DNA of 64,000 bases from Sinorhizobium psoraleae (GCF_013283645.1 NZ_JABEKV010000007.1:1593-65592), one strand, 5' to 3'; numbered from the stretch's first letter, positions 26,273 through 35,798 are shown. Numbers and translations: made by a program. The notes: generated from the letters alone by a model not told the origin.

Positions 26273-27229
26273 TCACGCGTCCACGATTTCGAGCAGTTGC
26301 CTGCCGAAATCGACGCTGCGGTCATCGGTGCGCATTTCGGCACGCAGAATGTCGCCCGCCGTGAGGTAACGTGCGCGTGCGGTCGCTTCCTCGACGATCG
26401 CATCCTTCCGCTCCGAATCCTTGAAGAGCTTGGTCGTCAGAATTTGGCCGAGAGGGGCGGTCGCTTGCAGGATCACGCCGCCCGGCGTTCCGGTCAGGAC
26501 GAGGTCGCCTGCCGACAGGTCCATCAGGGACGCAATGTCGTTGAGGCAGGCTTCCGGCCGAAAGATGAGGTCTCGCGTGTGAGCGGACTGCCGCAGTTCG
26601 TCGTTCAGCCACAGACGGATCTCGATCCTGTCGAGCAAATCAGCGACCTCGTCAGGCTCCGGAATGACCAGCCAAGGCCCGCATGGGCAGAAGGTGCGGG
26701 CGCTTTTTCCACGGAACCACTGCAAGAAGGCTTCGCCGAACATGACGTCGCGGGCTGACACGTCGTTGCACAAGACGAGTCCACCGATAAAATCGCCGAG
26801 AGTCCCTCGGGTGACGTGATCGCCTGCACTTAGTGATCGCTTCAGGACTAGCCCGAGTTCCACCTCATAGTCGAGCATCTGACACCCGGCCGGCCGAATA
26901 ACCGGGTCGAACGCTCCCGACAGCGAAGAGGCGGCCTTCATGAACAGCAGGTTCGTCTGACGTGGCGCATGCCCCGATTGATCGGCGTGATCCGCATAGT
27001 TCAGACCCTGGCAGACGATCTGCGCCGGCGCTGTGACGGGGCTCAGAATGTTTGCTGAACTGGCCGCGAACCGCTCGGTGCCTGCCCGCGACCTGAGCTC
27101 TGCAGGAGCAAAGCGCAAGATGTCGGCTGTTGAGAGGAAGGTGCCTCCGAGCGGTGCGATCTCGTCTCCGTCAACAATCCCCCATAAGGGTTCACCGCCG
27201 ATCGTAAATCGGGCCACTTGCACTACCAT
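26273..27229 (-). CDS. Fumarylacetoacetate hydrolase family protein
   Basis: A 318-residue protein; the start MVVQVARFTIGGEPLWGIVD is chosen for the AAGGAA site, as the longer upstream frame is not protein-like. FAH-fold landmarks are QGLNYADHADQSG, LFMKAASSLSGAFDPVI, the metal-binding acidic run DYEVELGLVL, GLVLCNDVSARD and LTGTPGGV. Family members hydrolyse C-C bonds of ring-cleavage products or act as hydratases/decarboxylases. In this cluster it probably processes the dioxygenase product. The specific reaction is not evident. Confidence 0.85.
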   Translation of the reverse strand: MVVQVARFTIGGEPLWGIVDGDEIAPLGGTFLSTADILRFAPAELRSRAGTERFAASSANILSPVTAPAQIVCQGLNYADHADQSGHAPRQTNLLFMKAASSLSGAFDPVIRPAGCQMLDYEVELGLVLKRSLSAGDHVTRGTLGDFIGGLVLCNDVSARDVMFGEAFLQWFRGKSARTFCPCGPWLVIPEPDEVADLLDRIEIRLWLNDELRQSAHTRDLIFRPEACLNDIASLMDLSAGDLVLTGTPGGVILQATAPLGQILTTKLFKDSERKDAIVEEATARARYLTAGDILRAEMRTDDRSVDFGRQLLEIVDA

Positions 27230-27240
27230 TTCATTTCCTT

Positions 27241-27272
27241 TCTTTGGATGGGCCGCTCTTTGGATGGGCCGC
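27241..27272. repeat. Perfect 16-bp tandem duplication
   Basis: TCTTTGGATGGGCCGC occurs twice head to tail just upstream of the FAH-type gene (minus strand). The duplication lies 12-43 bases before the start codon and therefore spans its leader. It looks like a recent slippage event. Confidence 0.8.
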
Positions 27273-27327
27273 ATCGAAAGCGGTCCGAATGTCGTCTCAG
27301 AGCGCTGTTTGAAGGTCGGAGCGCGGG

Positions 27328-28005
27328 TCAAGCGCGGTCCTTGCCCTTGAGGTCCCCGTATCGCGAGCGATAGTTCTCGATCGTGTCCATGGCGCCGCAG
27401 AACTCGACATTGTGCCAGTCGGGGTCGTAGAGATAGCAGGCGACGTTGCCACCGGTTTCGCCGTCGCCCAAAGGCGGTTCGCTGTTGTGGCGGACCGGAC
27501 CGTAGTTCAACTGGAAACCGTCGGCCTGCTGTTGCTTGGCAAAGGCCAGGACATCCTCCAGTTGGTTTCCTTTCACCTCGAACGCGAAATGGAAGAAGCT
27601 CATGCCCGAAGGCACGGTGATCCTGCCGGAGGGGTCGTATTCCTCGACGAGCACGAGGCATTCCTCGTGGTCGGTTGCGCTCATGTAGCAGCAGCGAATG
27701 CGCCAGCCTTCCTTGAAGGGATGCGGTTCGGGCTCACAGGTGCGGCTGTGGATCATGCCGGCAACTTTCTCGTACCAGGCCCGGCTTCGCGCGATGTCGC
27801 GCACATAAATCGAGAGCTGCCCAATGTGGGAAACGAGCGAAGGCCTGAAGACGCCGTAGTCTTCCGTCTTGTTGGAGAAACGCCGCTTGGTCAGCGTCGG
27901 CCACAACAGCACCAGTTCGCGAAACCATTTCCGCTTCAGGAGGCCGGCGAAGCGCAGTTTGAATGGCGGCAGGACGTTCGGGGGAACGAAAACGGTGTTG
28001 CTCAT
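27328..28005 (-). CDS. VOC-family (extradiol dioxygenase-like) protein
   Basis: A 225-residue protein with a roughly 55-residue basic N-terminal extension followed by one paired VOC module. Metal ligand candidates are His in SHIGQLSIYVRD, His in SFFHFAFEVKG and Glu in WHNVEFCGAMD, matching the His-His-Glu triad of extradiol dioxygenases and glyoxalases. It begins inside the last codons of the upstream VOC gene (4-base ATGA overlap), so the two are translationally coupled. It may be a ring-cleavage enzyme or an isomerase for a ring-opened product. Confidence 0.75.
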   Translation of the reverse strand: MSNTVFVPPNVLPPFKLRFAGLLKRKWFRELVLLWPTLTKRRFSNKTEDYGVFRPSLVSHIGQLSIYVRDIARSRAWYEKVAGMIHSRTCEPEPHPFKEGWRIRCCYMSATDHEECLVLVEEYDPSGRITVPSGMSFFHFAFEVKGNQLEDVLAFAKQQQADGFQLNYGPVRHNSEPPLGDGETGGNVACYLYDPDWHNVEFCGAMDTIENYRSRYGDLKGKDRA

Positions 28006-28436
28006 CTGCTGGGCTCCTCAATAATCTCAATCCAGTGCTGGTCTGGGTCCCGGACGCAAAAAGCACGCGAGACAGGGCGCGCAGAGGCAAGCATGCGCCC
28101 TTCGCGGATCGAGAGGCCCATCTCTCCTGCGCGGCGCCTGACGTCGTCGAATGCCTCTGCGTCCTTCACCGCTAACGCGAAGTGCAGCATGGAATTGTTG
28201 TCCATCTTCAGCTTGTGATGCTTCACCAGGCAGAGGTCGTGATGGTGGAAGCCGAACGAGAAGAAGTGCATTTCCTGCTGCGACAAGCGCATTGCGGCGC
28301 TGCTGTCCGGGTGGTTGAGAGCGGAGAACTGCAAGTCAAAGAGCTTGCTGTAGAAAGCCTTTGAGCGCTCCAGGTCGGTCACGTAGAAGACGTGGTGCTG
28401 AAGGTTGGTCACGGGAATCCGAGTTGGAACATTCAT
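28002..28436 (-). CDS. Small VOC-family protein
   Basis: A 144-residue single-module VOC protein. The start at 28436 (MNVPTRIPVTNLQHHVFYVT) excludes a non-coding-like extension and has AGGAAA upstream. Ligand candidates: His in LQHHVFYVTDL, His in MLHFALAVKD and Glu in QHWIEIIEEP. The histidine-rich FSFGFHHHDLCLVKHHK is striking. It overlaps the next VOC gene by 4 bases. Together they may form a two-component ring-cleavage or isomerisation pair; no exact activity can be stated. Confidence 0.75.
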   Translation of the reverse strand: MNVPTRIPVTNLQHHVFYVTDLERSKAFYSKLFDLQFSALNHPDSSAAMRLSQQEMHFFSFGFHHHDLCLVKHHKLKMDNNSMLHFALAVKDAEAFDDVRRRAGEMGLSIREGRMLASARPVSRAFCVRDPDQHWIEIIEEPSR

Positions 28437-28542
28437 GACTGGTTTCCTGACTGATGGTTTGCCCAAGGGAGTGCTGGCGCCCCGTTCTCGTAACGGGCAA
28501 GATTGATCGCCATGGTCGACGTCCTCTTCTTCTCGCGAATTT

Positions 28543-30471
28543 TCAGAGGAACTGCGCCTTGAAGGCGTAACGACCCAGTTTTTCGCGGAGAGGGCTCGGA
28601 TCGCCCTCAGTTGCAATTCTCGCCAGCAGCCCGAGCCGGGGATCTTGAGCGACCGAGAGCGAGTCCAGCTTCACGCCGGCCGACGCCGCCTCCTGGCGCA
28701 CGACATCCTCGATCTCCAGCATCGACAACGCTGGTTTGAAGATCTTGCCAACGGATGTGACGGGCAGCGCGGTCAGAATCCGGACCGACTTCGGGTGTGC
28801 GGCGCGCTCTGGAATACGGCCGACGGCATGAGCAACGAGGTCCGCCTCCGATGCCGTCGTCCCCGGCTTCAACTGAACATAGAGGACTGGCAGTTCTCCG
28901 GCGCGTGCATCGGGCCGTCCAACCGCTGCCGCGAGTTGCACCGCCGGGTGGTCCTGCACGGCGTTTTCGATCAGCTTGGGGTCGATGTTGTGGCCGGCTC
29001 GGATGATAAGCTCCTTCTTACGGCCCGTCAGCCAGAAGTAACCATTCGCGTCCTGGCGGGCGAGATCGCCGGTGTTCAGCCAGCGTTCGTCGTCGATCTC
29101 AATCCAGATCCCCTTGTCGTGTTCGGGATTGATGTAGCCGGCAAAGACATTCGGCCCGCGGATCGCGAGCACGCCGGCTTCGTCCGGCCCGGCGAAGCCG
29201 GTGAAGCTGCCCGAGTCGTCAAGTCTGACGACTGCCATTTGCTGGTAGGGGAGGCGTAGGCCGATCGAGCCGACACGTCGCTCGCCTTCCGGTGGATTGA
29301 CGCTGGAAACACAGGCGCCTTCCGTCAGCCCGTAGGCCTCCAGAATGCGGATTCCAATCGTCTCTTCGAAATTGCGGAACAGTGCCACCGGCATCGGGGC
29401 CGCTCCGCAAAAACCGTAGCCTACGCTCGATATGTCGCGGCCGCCGACCGGCACCTGCAGCAGTGCCGAGTACACGGTCGGAACGCCCGAGAATGCCACG
29501 ACCCGATAGTGTTCGACGATCTCCCAAAAGGACGGGATAACACCCTCTCCGCGATAGCCCTGCGGCGTGCCAATGACGACATGTCCGCCTTGCGACCAGG
29601 GGATGAGGCCCGTTACCAGCTGTCCATTGACGTGGAAGAGCGGCAGGCCGCAGAAGATCGTCTTGCCCGGTGCGAAGGCGTCGCCAATGAAGGCTCGGGC
29701 GGACCAGGCGTCGAATACTTCAGACAGATGGGTGCGAGCGGCGATCTTGGGCAGTCCGGTCGTGCCGCCTGTGCAGAAGTATGAAGAGATATCTCCGGGG
29801 CTCGGCATCGAGAAGGTCAACCCGTCGCCGCGTTCCGCGGCAATTTCCTGACGCAGGCTGAGAACGGGGATCGAAAGGCCGTCGACGCTCGGAGCCTGCG
29901 CGTGTACCCCGGCCGCGTCCCCTGCGGCGTCGCGGAGATACGGCGCGAGACTGACGGTCAGAATTCCTTGCAAGTCCGGCACACTCGCCGCGGCCGTGAT
30001 CGCCTTCTCCCAGATGTCGGTTCCCGGAAAGGGGGCGAGAGTAACGAGCCATTTTGCCTTCCCGGCGACGAGGAGTTCGCAGATCTGTCCCGCTTCAAGC
30101 AGCGGGTTGATCGCGAAAGCGATCCCTGCCGCCTCGCCGCCCCAGATCACGAAATGCGTTTCGGGCAGATTGGGCAGCACGAAGGCGACTGCGTCATCGC
30201 GACCGATTCCCAGCCGCCGGAGGGCATTGGCTGTCCTCGTGATGTCGGCGAGGAGCTCTGCATGAGTCCAGACGAAAGGATCACGAAAGTCGCCGGAGCG
30301 CAGAAAGAAGGACATGGCAGGTTGATCGGGCGCGATAGCGGCGCCGCGCGCAATCATCTCGTAGGTGCTTGCCGGAAGATTGCGTTCCCGCAGCGGCGTT
30401 TGCTCGAAAGCCTCGACATCTCCCAGAGTGGCAAGGGGGCGCCCGCAATCGTCAAGGGGTGTTGTGAGCAT
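28543..30471 (-). CDS. AMP-dependent acyl-CoA synthetase / ligase
   Basis: A 642-residue ANL-superfamily enzyme. The start at 30471 has an excellent AGGAGGACATTC leader. Motifs: P-loop YFCTGGTTGLPKIAARTH (about residue 245), EAYGLTEGACVSS, the hinge WLNTGDLARQDANGYFWLTG followed by RKKELIIRAG, and a C-terminal Lys in SVGKIFKPAL. It activates a carboxylic acid as acyl-CoA via the acyl-adenylate. Placement within the aromatic cluster suggests an aromatic acid or a ring-cleavage acid as substrate, which is inference. It lies 31 bases downstream of the TetR gene. Confidence 0.87.
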   Translation of the reverse strand: MLTTPLDDCGRPLATLGDVEAFEQTPLRERNLPASTYEMIARGAAIAPDQPAMSFFLRSGDFRDPFVWTHAELLADITRTANALRRLGIGRDDAVAFVLPNLPETHFVIWGGEAAGIAFAINPLLEAGQICELLVAGKAKWLVTLAPFPGTDIWEKAITAAASVPDLQGILTVSLAPYLRDAAGDAAGVHAQAPSVDGLSIPVLSLRQEIAAERGDGLTFSMPSPGDISSYFCTGGTTGLPKIAARTHLSEVFDAWSARAFIGDAFAPGKTIFCGLPLFHVNGQLVTGLIPWSQGGHVVIGTPQGYRGEGVIPSFWEIVEHYRVVAFSGVPTVYSALLQVPVGGRDISSVGYGFCGAAPMPVALFRNFEETIGIRILEAYGLTEGACVSSVNPPEGERRVGSIGLRLPYQQMAVVRLDDSGSFTGFAGPDEAGVLAIRGPNVFAGYINPEHDKGIWIEIDDERWLNTGDLARQDANGYFWLTGRKKELIIRAGHNIDPKLIENAVQDHPAVQLAAAVGRPDARAGELPVLYVQLKPGTTASEADLVAHAVGRIPERAAHPKSVRILTALPVTSVGKIFKPALSMLEIEDVVRQEAASAGVKLDSLSVAQDPRLGLLARIATEGDPSPLREKLGRYAFKAQFL

Positions 30472-30502
30472 GAATGTCCTCCTCCAATCGATCCGCGCTG
30501 CC

Positions 30503-31219
30503 TCACTTGGGGAGCCGCGGTAACTCCAAATGCGACGGGCTTCCTCCGGCTCCATCTCCAGTGCCTGGAGCACGAACTCCGCGGCCGCTGACCCGGAGAG
30601 CCTCGATGCTGAAGGAAACCAAATCCTCGGGTGTGGTGATCGAGCGCCTGAAGTGGAAGTTCTTGATAGCTTTCGGCTCCCAGAGCGCCGCGGTTGACGC
30701 GCAAAGGCATTCGGCGGCCCGAAGACTGTCCTGTTGGCGAAATTCCTGTTCGCGGACACCCACTTCGACAAATTCAGCGACGATGGCCCTCACGCGTTTT
30801 GCGTGTGCCTCGAAGGCGGGCCAGCGCTCATCGTCGGCGTGGGTGAGTAGCTCGAAGAGGTTTGCTTCCTCGTGCATGAGAGCAAGCACACGTCGGTGCA
30901 GCTCCAGGATGAACGCTCGAAGACTTTCTGCACCCGTAAGCGTTCCGGAGCCGGGTCGCAGGACGGGAAAATTGTTGTCGAGCACGCGCGCAACAAGCGC
31001 GTCGTATATCGCCAGTTTGGAAGGGAAGAACCTGTAGACATTTGCTGGCGACATATTCAGGTAGGTGGCGATGTCGCAGACATTCGTCTTGCCGGATCCG
31101 TAACGCGCACACAAAGTCTCTGCCGCAGTGAGAATGCGGGCAACGTTCGCTCCCCGGCTCTCCCGTCGTTTTGTTTGCCAATCGGTCACGTCCGAGCGGT
31201 AATGATGGCTATCGAGCAT
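30503..31219 (-). CDS. TetR-family regulator of the aromatic cluster
   Basis: A 238-residue protein. The N-terminal helix-turn-helix domain spans about residues 26-72 (VARILTAAETLCARYG, then KTNVCDIATYLNMSPANVYR and FFPSKLAIYDALVARVL). The ligand domain follows, with a Pro/Gly-rich tail. It begins 11 bases inside the end of the FeS-subunit gene on the same strand, so it is probably in the operon it controls. The TGACT/AGTCA palindromes at 35195-35225, upstream of the first gene, are candidate operators. Confidence 0.88.
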   Translation of the reverse strand: MLDSHHYRSDVTDWQTKRRESRGANVARILTAAETLCARYGSGKTNVCDIATYLNMSPANVYRFFPSKLAIYDALVARVLDNNFPVLRPGSGTLTGAESLRAFILELHRRVLALMHEEANLFELLTHADDERWPAFEAHAKRVRAIVAEFVEVGVREQEFRQQDSLRAAECLCASTAALWEPKAIKNFHFRRSITTPEDLVSFSIEALRVSGRGVRAPGTGDGAGGSPSHLELPRLPK

Positions 31220-32087
31220 CGGGCCCTCCAGGCGCGTCTGTGGCGCCGGGGCGGACCAACCGCAATTCGCCCAGATAGATGCTTTCGCTTAGGACACAGT
31301 CGCGCCAGACGCGGCCATTTGCGTGGGATACTTCGACGCGATATGTGCTTCCGTCACCCGGAAAACCGTCGAAGGCAAAATCGCCGAATTCGTTGGTGGT
31401 GGCCTTCGCGAGGCGCTTGCCTCCTTGGGAAAGGGTCACCTCCGCCCCCTGAACGCAATCGACCACCCCGGCACATTCGGCGCTGACGCTCCCGCCGATG
31501 AAACACGTCTCCCACCGCTCCAATCCTCGGTACCAAATGCGGGGTTTCGTCGCGAGGTTGGGTTTGAGCACCTTGAGCCCTTCCTTCTCTGCTTTTTTCT
31601 CCATCGCGGCGTCATCGAGTTTCACCGCCTCAAAGACGTTCGTCGGGCAGACCTGTTGACAGCGGGGCTGCTGCCAGCCCTGATCCAGCAGGTGGGCGTC
31701 GAAGAACCATGTTTGCGGTACCTGTTGCTCCTCGTTCCAGACGATTGCGCCATAGGGGCAGGAGCGGACGATGTCCTTGCGGCCACGCGATTTCACCGGA
31801 TCGATGATGACGATGCCATCGTCGCGTTTGCGGATGGCGTCGCCGGCACGGCGAATGCAGGGCGCGTCATCGCAGTGATTGCACATCACCGGCAAGTAGG
31901 TGGTCTCCACCATGGGCGCGCTGCCCTGCGTGCGTCGCAGGATGCGGATGGGGCTATCGCCCACGGCAGCGGCCGGCGCCGCGTAGCCCGGGAAGTCGTT
32001 TCCGACGTGTTCATCCCGGTTCGCGATGACGCAGTTGTGGCAGTTCTCGCAGCGGCCAACATTGATGATCATGTTCCACTTGCTCAT
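31209..32087 (-). CDS. FeS subunit of a transhydroxylase-type molybdoenzyme
   Basis: A 292-residue ferredoxin-like subunit with Cys clusters RCENCHNCVIANRDEH, MCNHCDDAPCIRRAG, DIVRSCPYGAIVW and PRCQQVCPTNVF, enough for three [4Fe-4S] clusters. The C-terminal 85 residues (GAEVTLSQGGKRLAKATTNE, FGDFAFDGFPGDG) form a transthyretin-like beta domain. Exactly this arrangement is known from the small subunit of pyrogallol-phloroglucinol transhydroxylase and of anaerobic resorcinol hydroxylase. There is no signal peptide, so the enzyme is cytoplasmic. It is 10 bases downstream of the large-subunit gene. Confidence 0.82.
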   Translation of the reverse strand: MSKWNMIINVGRCENCHNCVIANRDEHVGNDFPGYAAPAAAVGDSPIRILRRTQGSAPMVETTYLPVMCNHCDDAPCIRRAGDAIRKRDDGIVIIDPVKSRGRKDIVRSCPYGAIVWNEEQQVPQTWFFDAHLLDQGWQQPRCQQVCPTNVFEAVKLDDAAMEKKAEKEGLKVLKPNLATKPRIWYRGLERWETCFIGGSVSAECAGVVDCVQGAEVTLSQGGKRLAKATTNEFGDFAFDGFPGDGSTYRVEVSHANGRVWRDCVLSESIYLGELRLVRPGATDAPGGPDAR

Positions 32088-32097
32088 GGGCTTCCTC

Positions 32098-35096
32098 CTA
32101 AGCTGCCCGATCCAGTTTGAACGCCTCGGCGTTGCGCCACTTCTCGATCTGTACCAGGCAGGAATTGGGAGCCATGCTGCTGGTTCCGCGGGTCTGCGAT
32201 CGGTCCGGGGTCAGGATGTTCAGGCAGCCGCCGACCTCGACGGTCTCCCCCGCGACGTCGATGAGCTGGAACTCGGCGCTGGCCTCGTAGGACTTGACGA
32301 CGCCTGGGGTCACCAGCGGTGATATGTCGGCGGCGCAGATTACGGCGCCGCGGTCGTTGAAGATTTTTACCAGGTCACGATGGCGAATGTCCCGGGCGGC
32401 GGCATCGTCAGGGTTGAGCCGCAGCAGCCAAAAGCGATGGCCGGCAATCAGGGCGCGATGGTCTTCCACCTGATTGACCGCGCTGTTCTTGCCGTCCATG
32501 CTGGTGTGGAAGCTGTAGCGGCTGTGAGTTGCGATCATCTGCAGCGGATAGCGCTCCTTCAGCTCGGTGTTGCGCAGCCCTTCCCAGGAGGGGATGTAAC
32601 GATTGACCGGTGACCGGTCCGGATTGTCTGCCGTGTTCCGCTTGAGGATCTCGGGCACGAATTCGAGTTTTCCGCTCGGGGTCTGCAGACCCATGCCGAA
32701 CTCTTCGGCGTACTGGGATGGCATCGGAGCCGGTTCCGGAAGATCCTTGCGCCTTCCCTCGGCAAACCAGCGCATGTCGACGGGCTGGCGCAGTTCCGGC
32801 TTTTCCGGCGGCACGACGTAGTAGCCCTTGCGACAGAATTTCTTCCAGGAGATTTCGCCGGGCAGATCTGACGAATCGAACACGCGCTTGACCCAGTCGA
32901 GCTCGCTGCAGCCCTCGGTGAAGACAGCGCCCAGGCCCAGCCGGGTCAGGATGGCGGTGAATATGTCGTAGTCGGACTTCGATTCGCCCAAGGGCTCGAT
33001 GCACTTATGCTGGAGGGTGATGACGCGATGATTGACGACGTTGACGCCGTGATGGGCATAGCCGCCGGAGTTCGCCCATTCGCCGATGTCCCAGCGCTCC
33101 AGCGACGTGCAGGCCGGCAGGATGATATCGGCAAACTGCGCCTCGCCCTCCATCCAGATGGACTGGTTCACCACGAACTCGATGCTCTCGTGCCGATAGG
33201 CATCCACCCAGCGTCCCGATCGGGTCACGGTGCTGAGCGACGAGCCGCCATAGCGGTAGATCATGTGTATCGGTGAGTAGCCCGGCATGGGATAGCTGAA
33301 AGGCGCGAACTGGGCCTCCTGGGCCATGCCGTCCCAGAGATAGCCAGTGGCGTGACCGTTGATGATCGCGTCCGGCAGTTGCTGGCGCGGCACCATCTGC
33401 TTGACGGGATTCATCGTCAGGATGTGCGGCATGCGCTGGTAATTGTTGACCGCGTTGCCGGTCCACGCCAGGTCGCCGGAAATCCCCCCGTCGGCATAGC
33501 CCGGAAAATAGAAATGCAGGTCGTGCGGGACGCCGATCTGGAGACCGCCGAAATTGACGCCCGGTTTGCCCCAGCCCTGCATAGCCATCATCGCGCCCAT
33601 CGCGCCCATTGCGCGCCGGTCGCGCCGCGGCCTGCGCCGCCGAAGCCGGTGCCGGTCATTCCGACGGCAAGATAGACCTTCCTGCCGCCCCACTTGCGGG
33701 CGAGCGCGCGCACGTCCCTGGCAGGGATGCCGGTCTCGGTCTCCTGCCATTCCGGCGTCTTGGGGACGCCATCGGTTTCGCCCAGCAGGTACGCCTTCCA
33801 TTCGTCGAAGCCGGTGGTGCGGGTGGCGACGTACTCCTCGTCATATAGGCCTTCCGTGACCCAGACATACATGATTGCCTGCGCCAGGGCCGCGTCGGTC
33901 TGCGGCCGGACGGGAAACCAGCGTCCGCCCAGCAACTGGGCTGTCGGATTACAATGCGGATCGATGTGCACGAAATCGATGCCGAGCTCCTTTGCCCATA
34001 AACGACGCGTCGTGCCCTCAAACCCCGCATAGGCTCCGTTGGTGCTTTCGGGGTCGCAGGACCAGAAGACGATCATCTCGGCTTCCTTCAGGCAATCCTC
34101 TACGCCGCCATAGCCCGCAGGCACGCCGACGCGCATTGAATTGCCGAAATGGTGCATGGCACCCCAGTACCAGCCTTCCCAACTGTCCGGATTGGCAGCG
34201 ACCCGGGTGAAGCCGATCAGGTTGGCGAACCGCATCAGCGAGCTCAGGTAGTAGCCCACGTTTCCCCACTGGTGATGGGACGACATGGGGAAGGTGATGG
34301 AGCCGGGTCCGTGGACGCGCTTCTGCCGGTTGATCTCCTTGGCGACGATGTCCAGCGCCTCGTCCCAGCTGATTTGCACGTAGCCGGATTTTCCGCGGTT
34401 CTGGGGATTGCGTTCGCCATCGGGATCGAAATCCACCCGCTTCATTGGGTAAAGGATGCGCTTGTCCGAATAGACCAGCGATTTCATTGTCAGAGCGTGG
34501 GGGGCTACCAGCGCGCGGCGGGGCGGGCTGAACTTGCGCCCGCGGGCTTCGATCACCCAGGTGGACGGGTCGCTGCCGTCGAACTCGAGGGGAGTAACCC
34601 GCAGTATCCTGCCGCCCTTGACGTATACGAACAGGGGACCGCCGTTGGTGCAGGTGGTGTAGCGAAGGCTGCCGTCGTGCATCGGCGTCCCCATGGACAG
34701 GCCCGCAGTTTCGCTCATGTTGAGCGTCTGCGTAAACCAGACGACCAGATCGTCTGGTCCCGTGGTCGCGACCTTGAAGTTCTTGGCCGCGTGGATGATT
34801 TCCAACTGATCGCGATTGGGCATCAAGAGCTTCAACGCCGTCGCCGCGTCCTTGAAGGACATGGCCACTTCGGCCTCGGCCGGCGAACCCGCACGGGAGC
34901 GGAATCTGCCGCCGCGGATTTCCACAATGCGCCCGATGCTACCGTCCTGGAGGCCGATCCAAGCGACGAGGTTGCGCTGTTTCAGCCGTTCAGCAAATGC
35001 CGGGACGCGGGAGGCGGTGAGGTTCATCACTTTGGGCAGGGCAAAGAGGATGGCCCTGAGAACCTGCCGGTTCATCTTCGGCTTAAGGGCTAACAT
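32098..35096 (-). pseudogene. Molybdopterin large subunit, pyrogallol transhydroxylase/resorcinol hydroxylase family, frameshifted
   Basis: Reading two frames gives about 1,000 residues. Residues 1-140 are an extra SCP2-like domain (RIVEIRGGRFRSRAGSP, MSFKDAATALKLLMP). The bis-MGD molybdenum domain follows: CTNGGPLFVYVKGGRILRV, SSHHQWGNVGYYLSSLMRF, NPDSWEGWYWGAMH and AEMIVFWSCDPESTNGAYAG. Beyond the shift it continues with FYFPGYADGGISGD and LEFVVNQSIWMEGEAQFADI. These match the transhydroxylase large subunit very closely as I recall it. The frame breaks at about 33,590-33,605: upstream it stops in ATGAQWARWAR, and restoring one base joins AMMAMQGWGKPGVNFGG. The break lies in a duplicated ATGGGCGCG. 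It could be genuine decay or a read error; neither half would be active alone. Confidence 0.8.
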
Positions 35097-35102
35097 GTGC
35101 GC

Positions 35103-35168
35103 TCACCGGGTCCGAGCGCCCAGAAATTCCGGTCCTGTCGCGATTGCGCGCGCGGCTTGCTGTTTCAT
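35103..35168 (-). CDS. Possible 21-aa leader peptide upstream of the molybdoenzyme
   Basis: ATG at 35168 sits behind the strongest ribosome site in the area, GGAGGAGACGCCT, and opens MKQQAARAIATGPEFLGART ending at TGA 35103, six bases before the large-subunit ATG. The large-subunit start itself has only a weak site, so translation may be coupled through this leader. Alternatively, it was once the true start of the large subunit and another frameshift intervened. Confidence 0.4.
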   Translation of the reverse strand: MKQQAARAIATGPEFLGARTR

Positions 35169-35194
35169 AGGCGTCTCCTCCCTACCACTACAAT

Positions 35195-35225
35195 TGACTA
35201 ATAAGTCATAATGACGATTAAGTCA
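35195..35225. promoter_or_regulatory. Tandem TetR-type palindromes before the aromatic cluster
   Basis: TGACTAATAAGTCA (35195-35208, arms TGACT/AGTCA) and TGACGATTAAGTCA (35212-35225) are two dyads 17 bp apart, centred about 105-125 bases upstream of the molybdoenzyme gene. They resemble palindromes beside other TetR genes in this window. Binding by the cluster's TetR protein is inferred. Confidence 0.5.
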
Positions 35226-35505
35226 ATAACGCGGAGGTTGAGCCATAACCGGCAATTTTGATCACCGGCGTTCAGAACTTTTGAGTTGTCTCCGTGAGGG
35301 GGAGGATCCAAACGCGTGGTGGCGGAATGCCCCTCCGCCCGCTCGGTGGTTCGGCGCGTGGCGGATACGACCCTGGCACGGAGGAAATCTACCAAAATGC
35401 CAGACAAGGCACCCATAGCGTGTTGAGGGCTTTAGGGAATTGCTCTGCCGCGCCGCGCGAATGCTCGAAAGCTGGGGCGCCAAGGGTGCCCCAGCTCGAC
35501 CCTTT

Positions 35506-35798
35506 CTAGGCAGGCGAGGGGTGGCCGCCAGCGCCAGTCATTGTCCCGAGCGGCCCATCCGCGGCCGTCGACATGCCCGCATCTCCGCAGGCATCAATGA
35601 ACGCTTCGCGCGCGATGGCAACTGGCGTCACTCGGTTTAGGGCGCGGCGGCATGTTTGAACCACCCGATTATATTTTCTACCTCGGTGGCCCGACCCCCT
35701 TCGAGAGCGTCGTTGACAGAAGCGAAGACCTGAAAACAGCCGTCCTTCATGCGGACGGTGACGGGCGCCATCCAAACCAATTCCGGGTTTAGCGGAAT
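35506..35798 (-). pseudogene. DUF982-family gene, frameshifted
   Basis: From an AAGGAGAGGAC site the frame reads IPLNPELVWMAPVTVRMKDG, then CFQVFASVNDALEGG and IIGWFKHAAAP to a stop at 35637. The missing C-terminus lies in another frame (RALNRVTPVAIAREAFIDAC, GDAGM), ending at 35506. The R/A-x-AF-x-x-A-x-x-x-AG pattern is the DUF982 signature. One base gained or lost near 35,645 would explain it. The first in-frame ATG is at 35771, while the best ribosome site points to an ATT nine codons earlier. DUF982 proteins are small, of unknown role, and typical of rhizobia. Confidence 0.6.

Noticed and set aside
27230..27661. N-terminal extension of the FAH-type protein
   Set aside because: It covers intergenic sequence with a tandem duplication and antisense of the neighbouring VOC gene; low-complexity Arg-rich translation.
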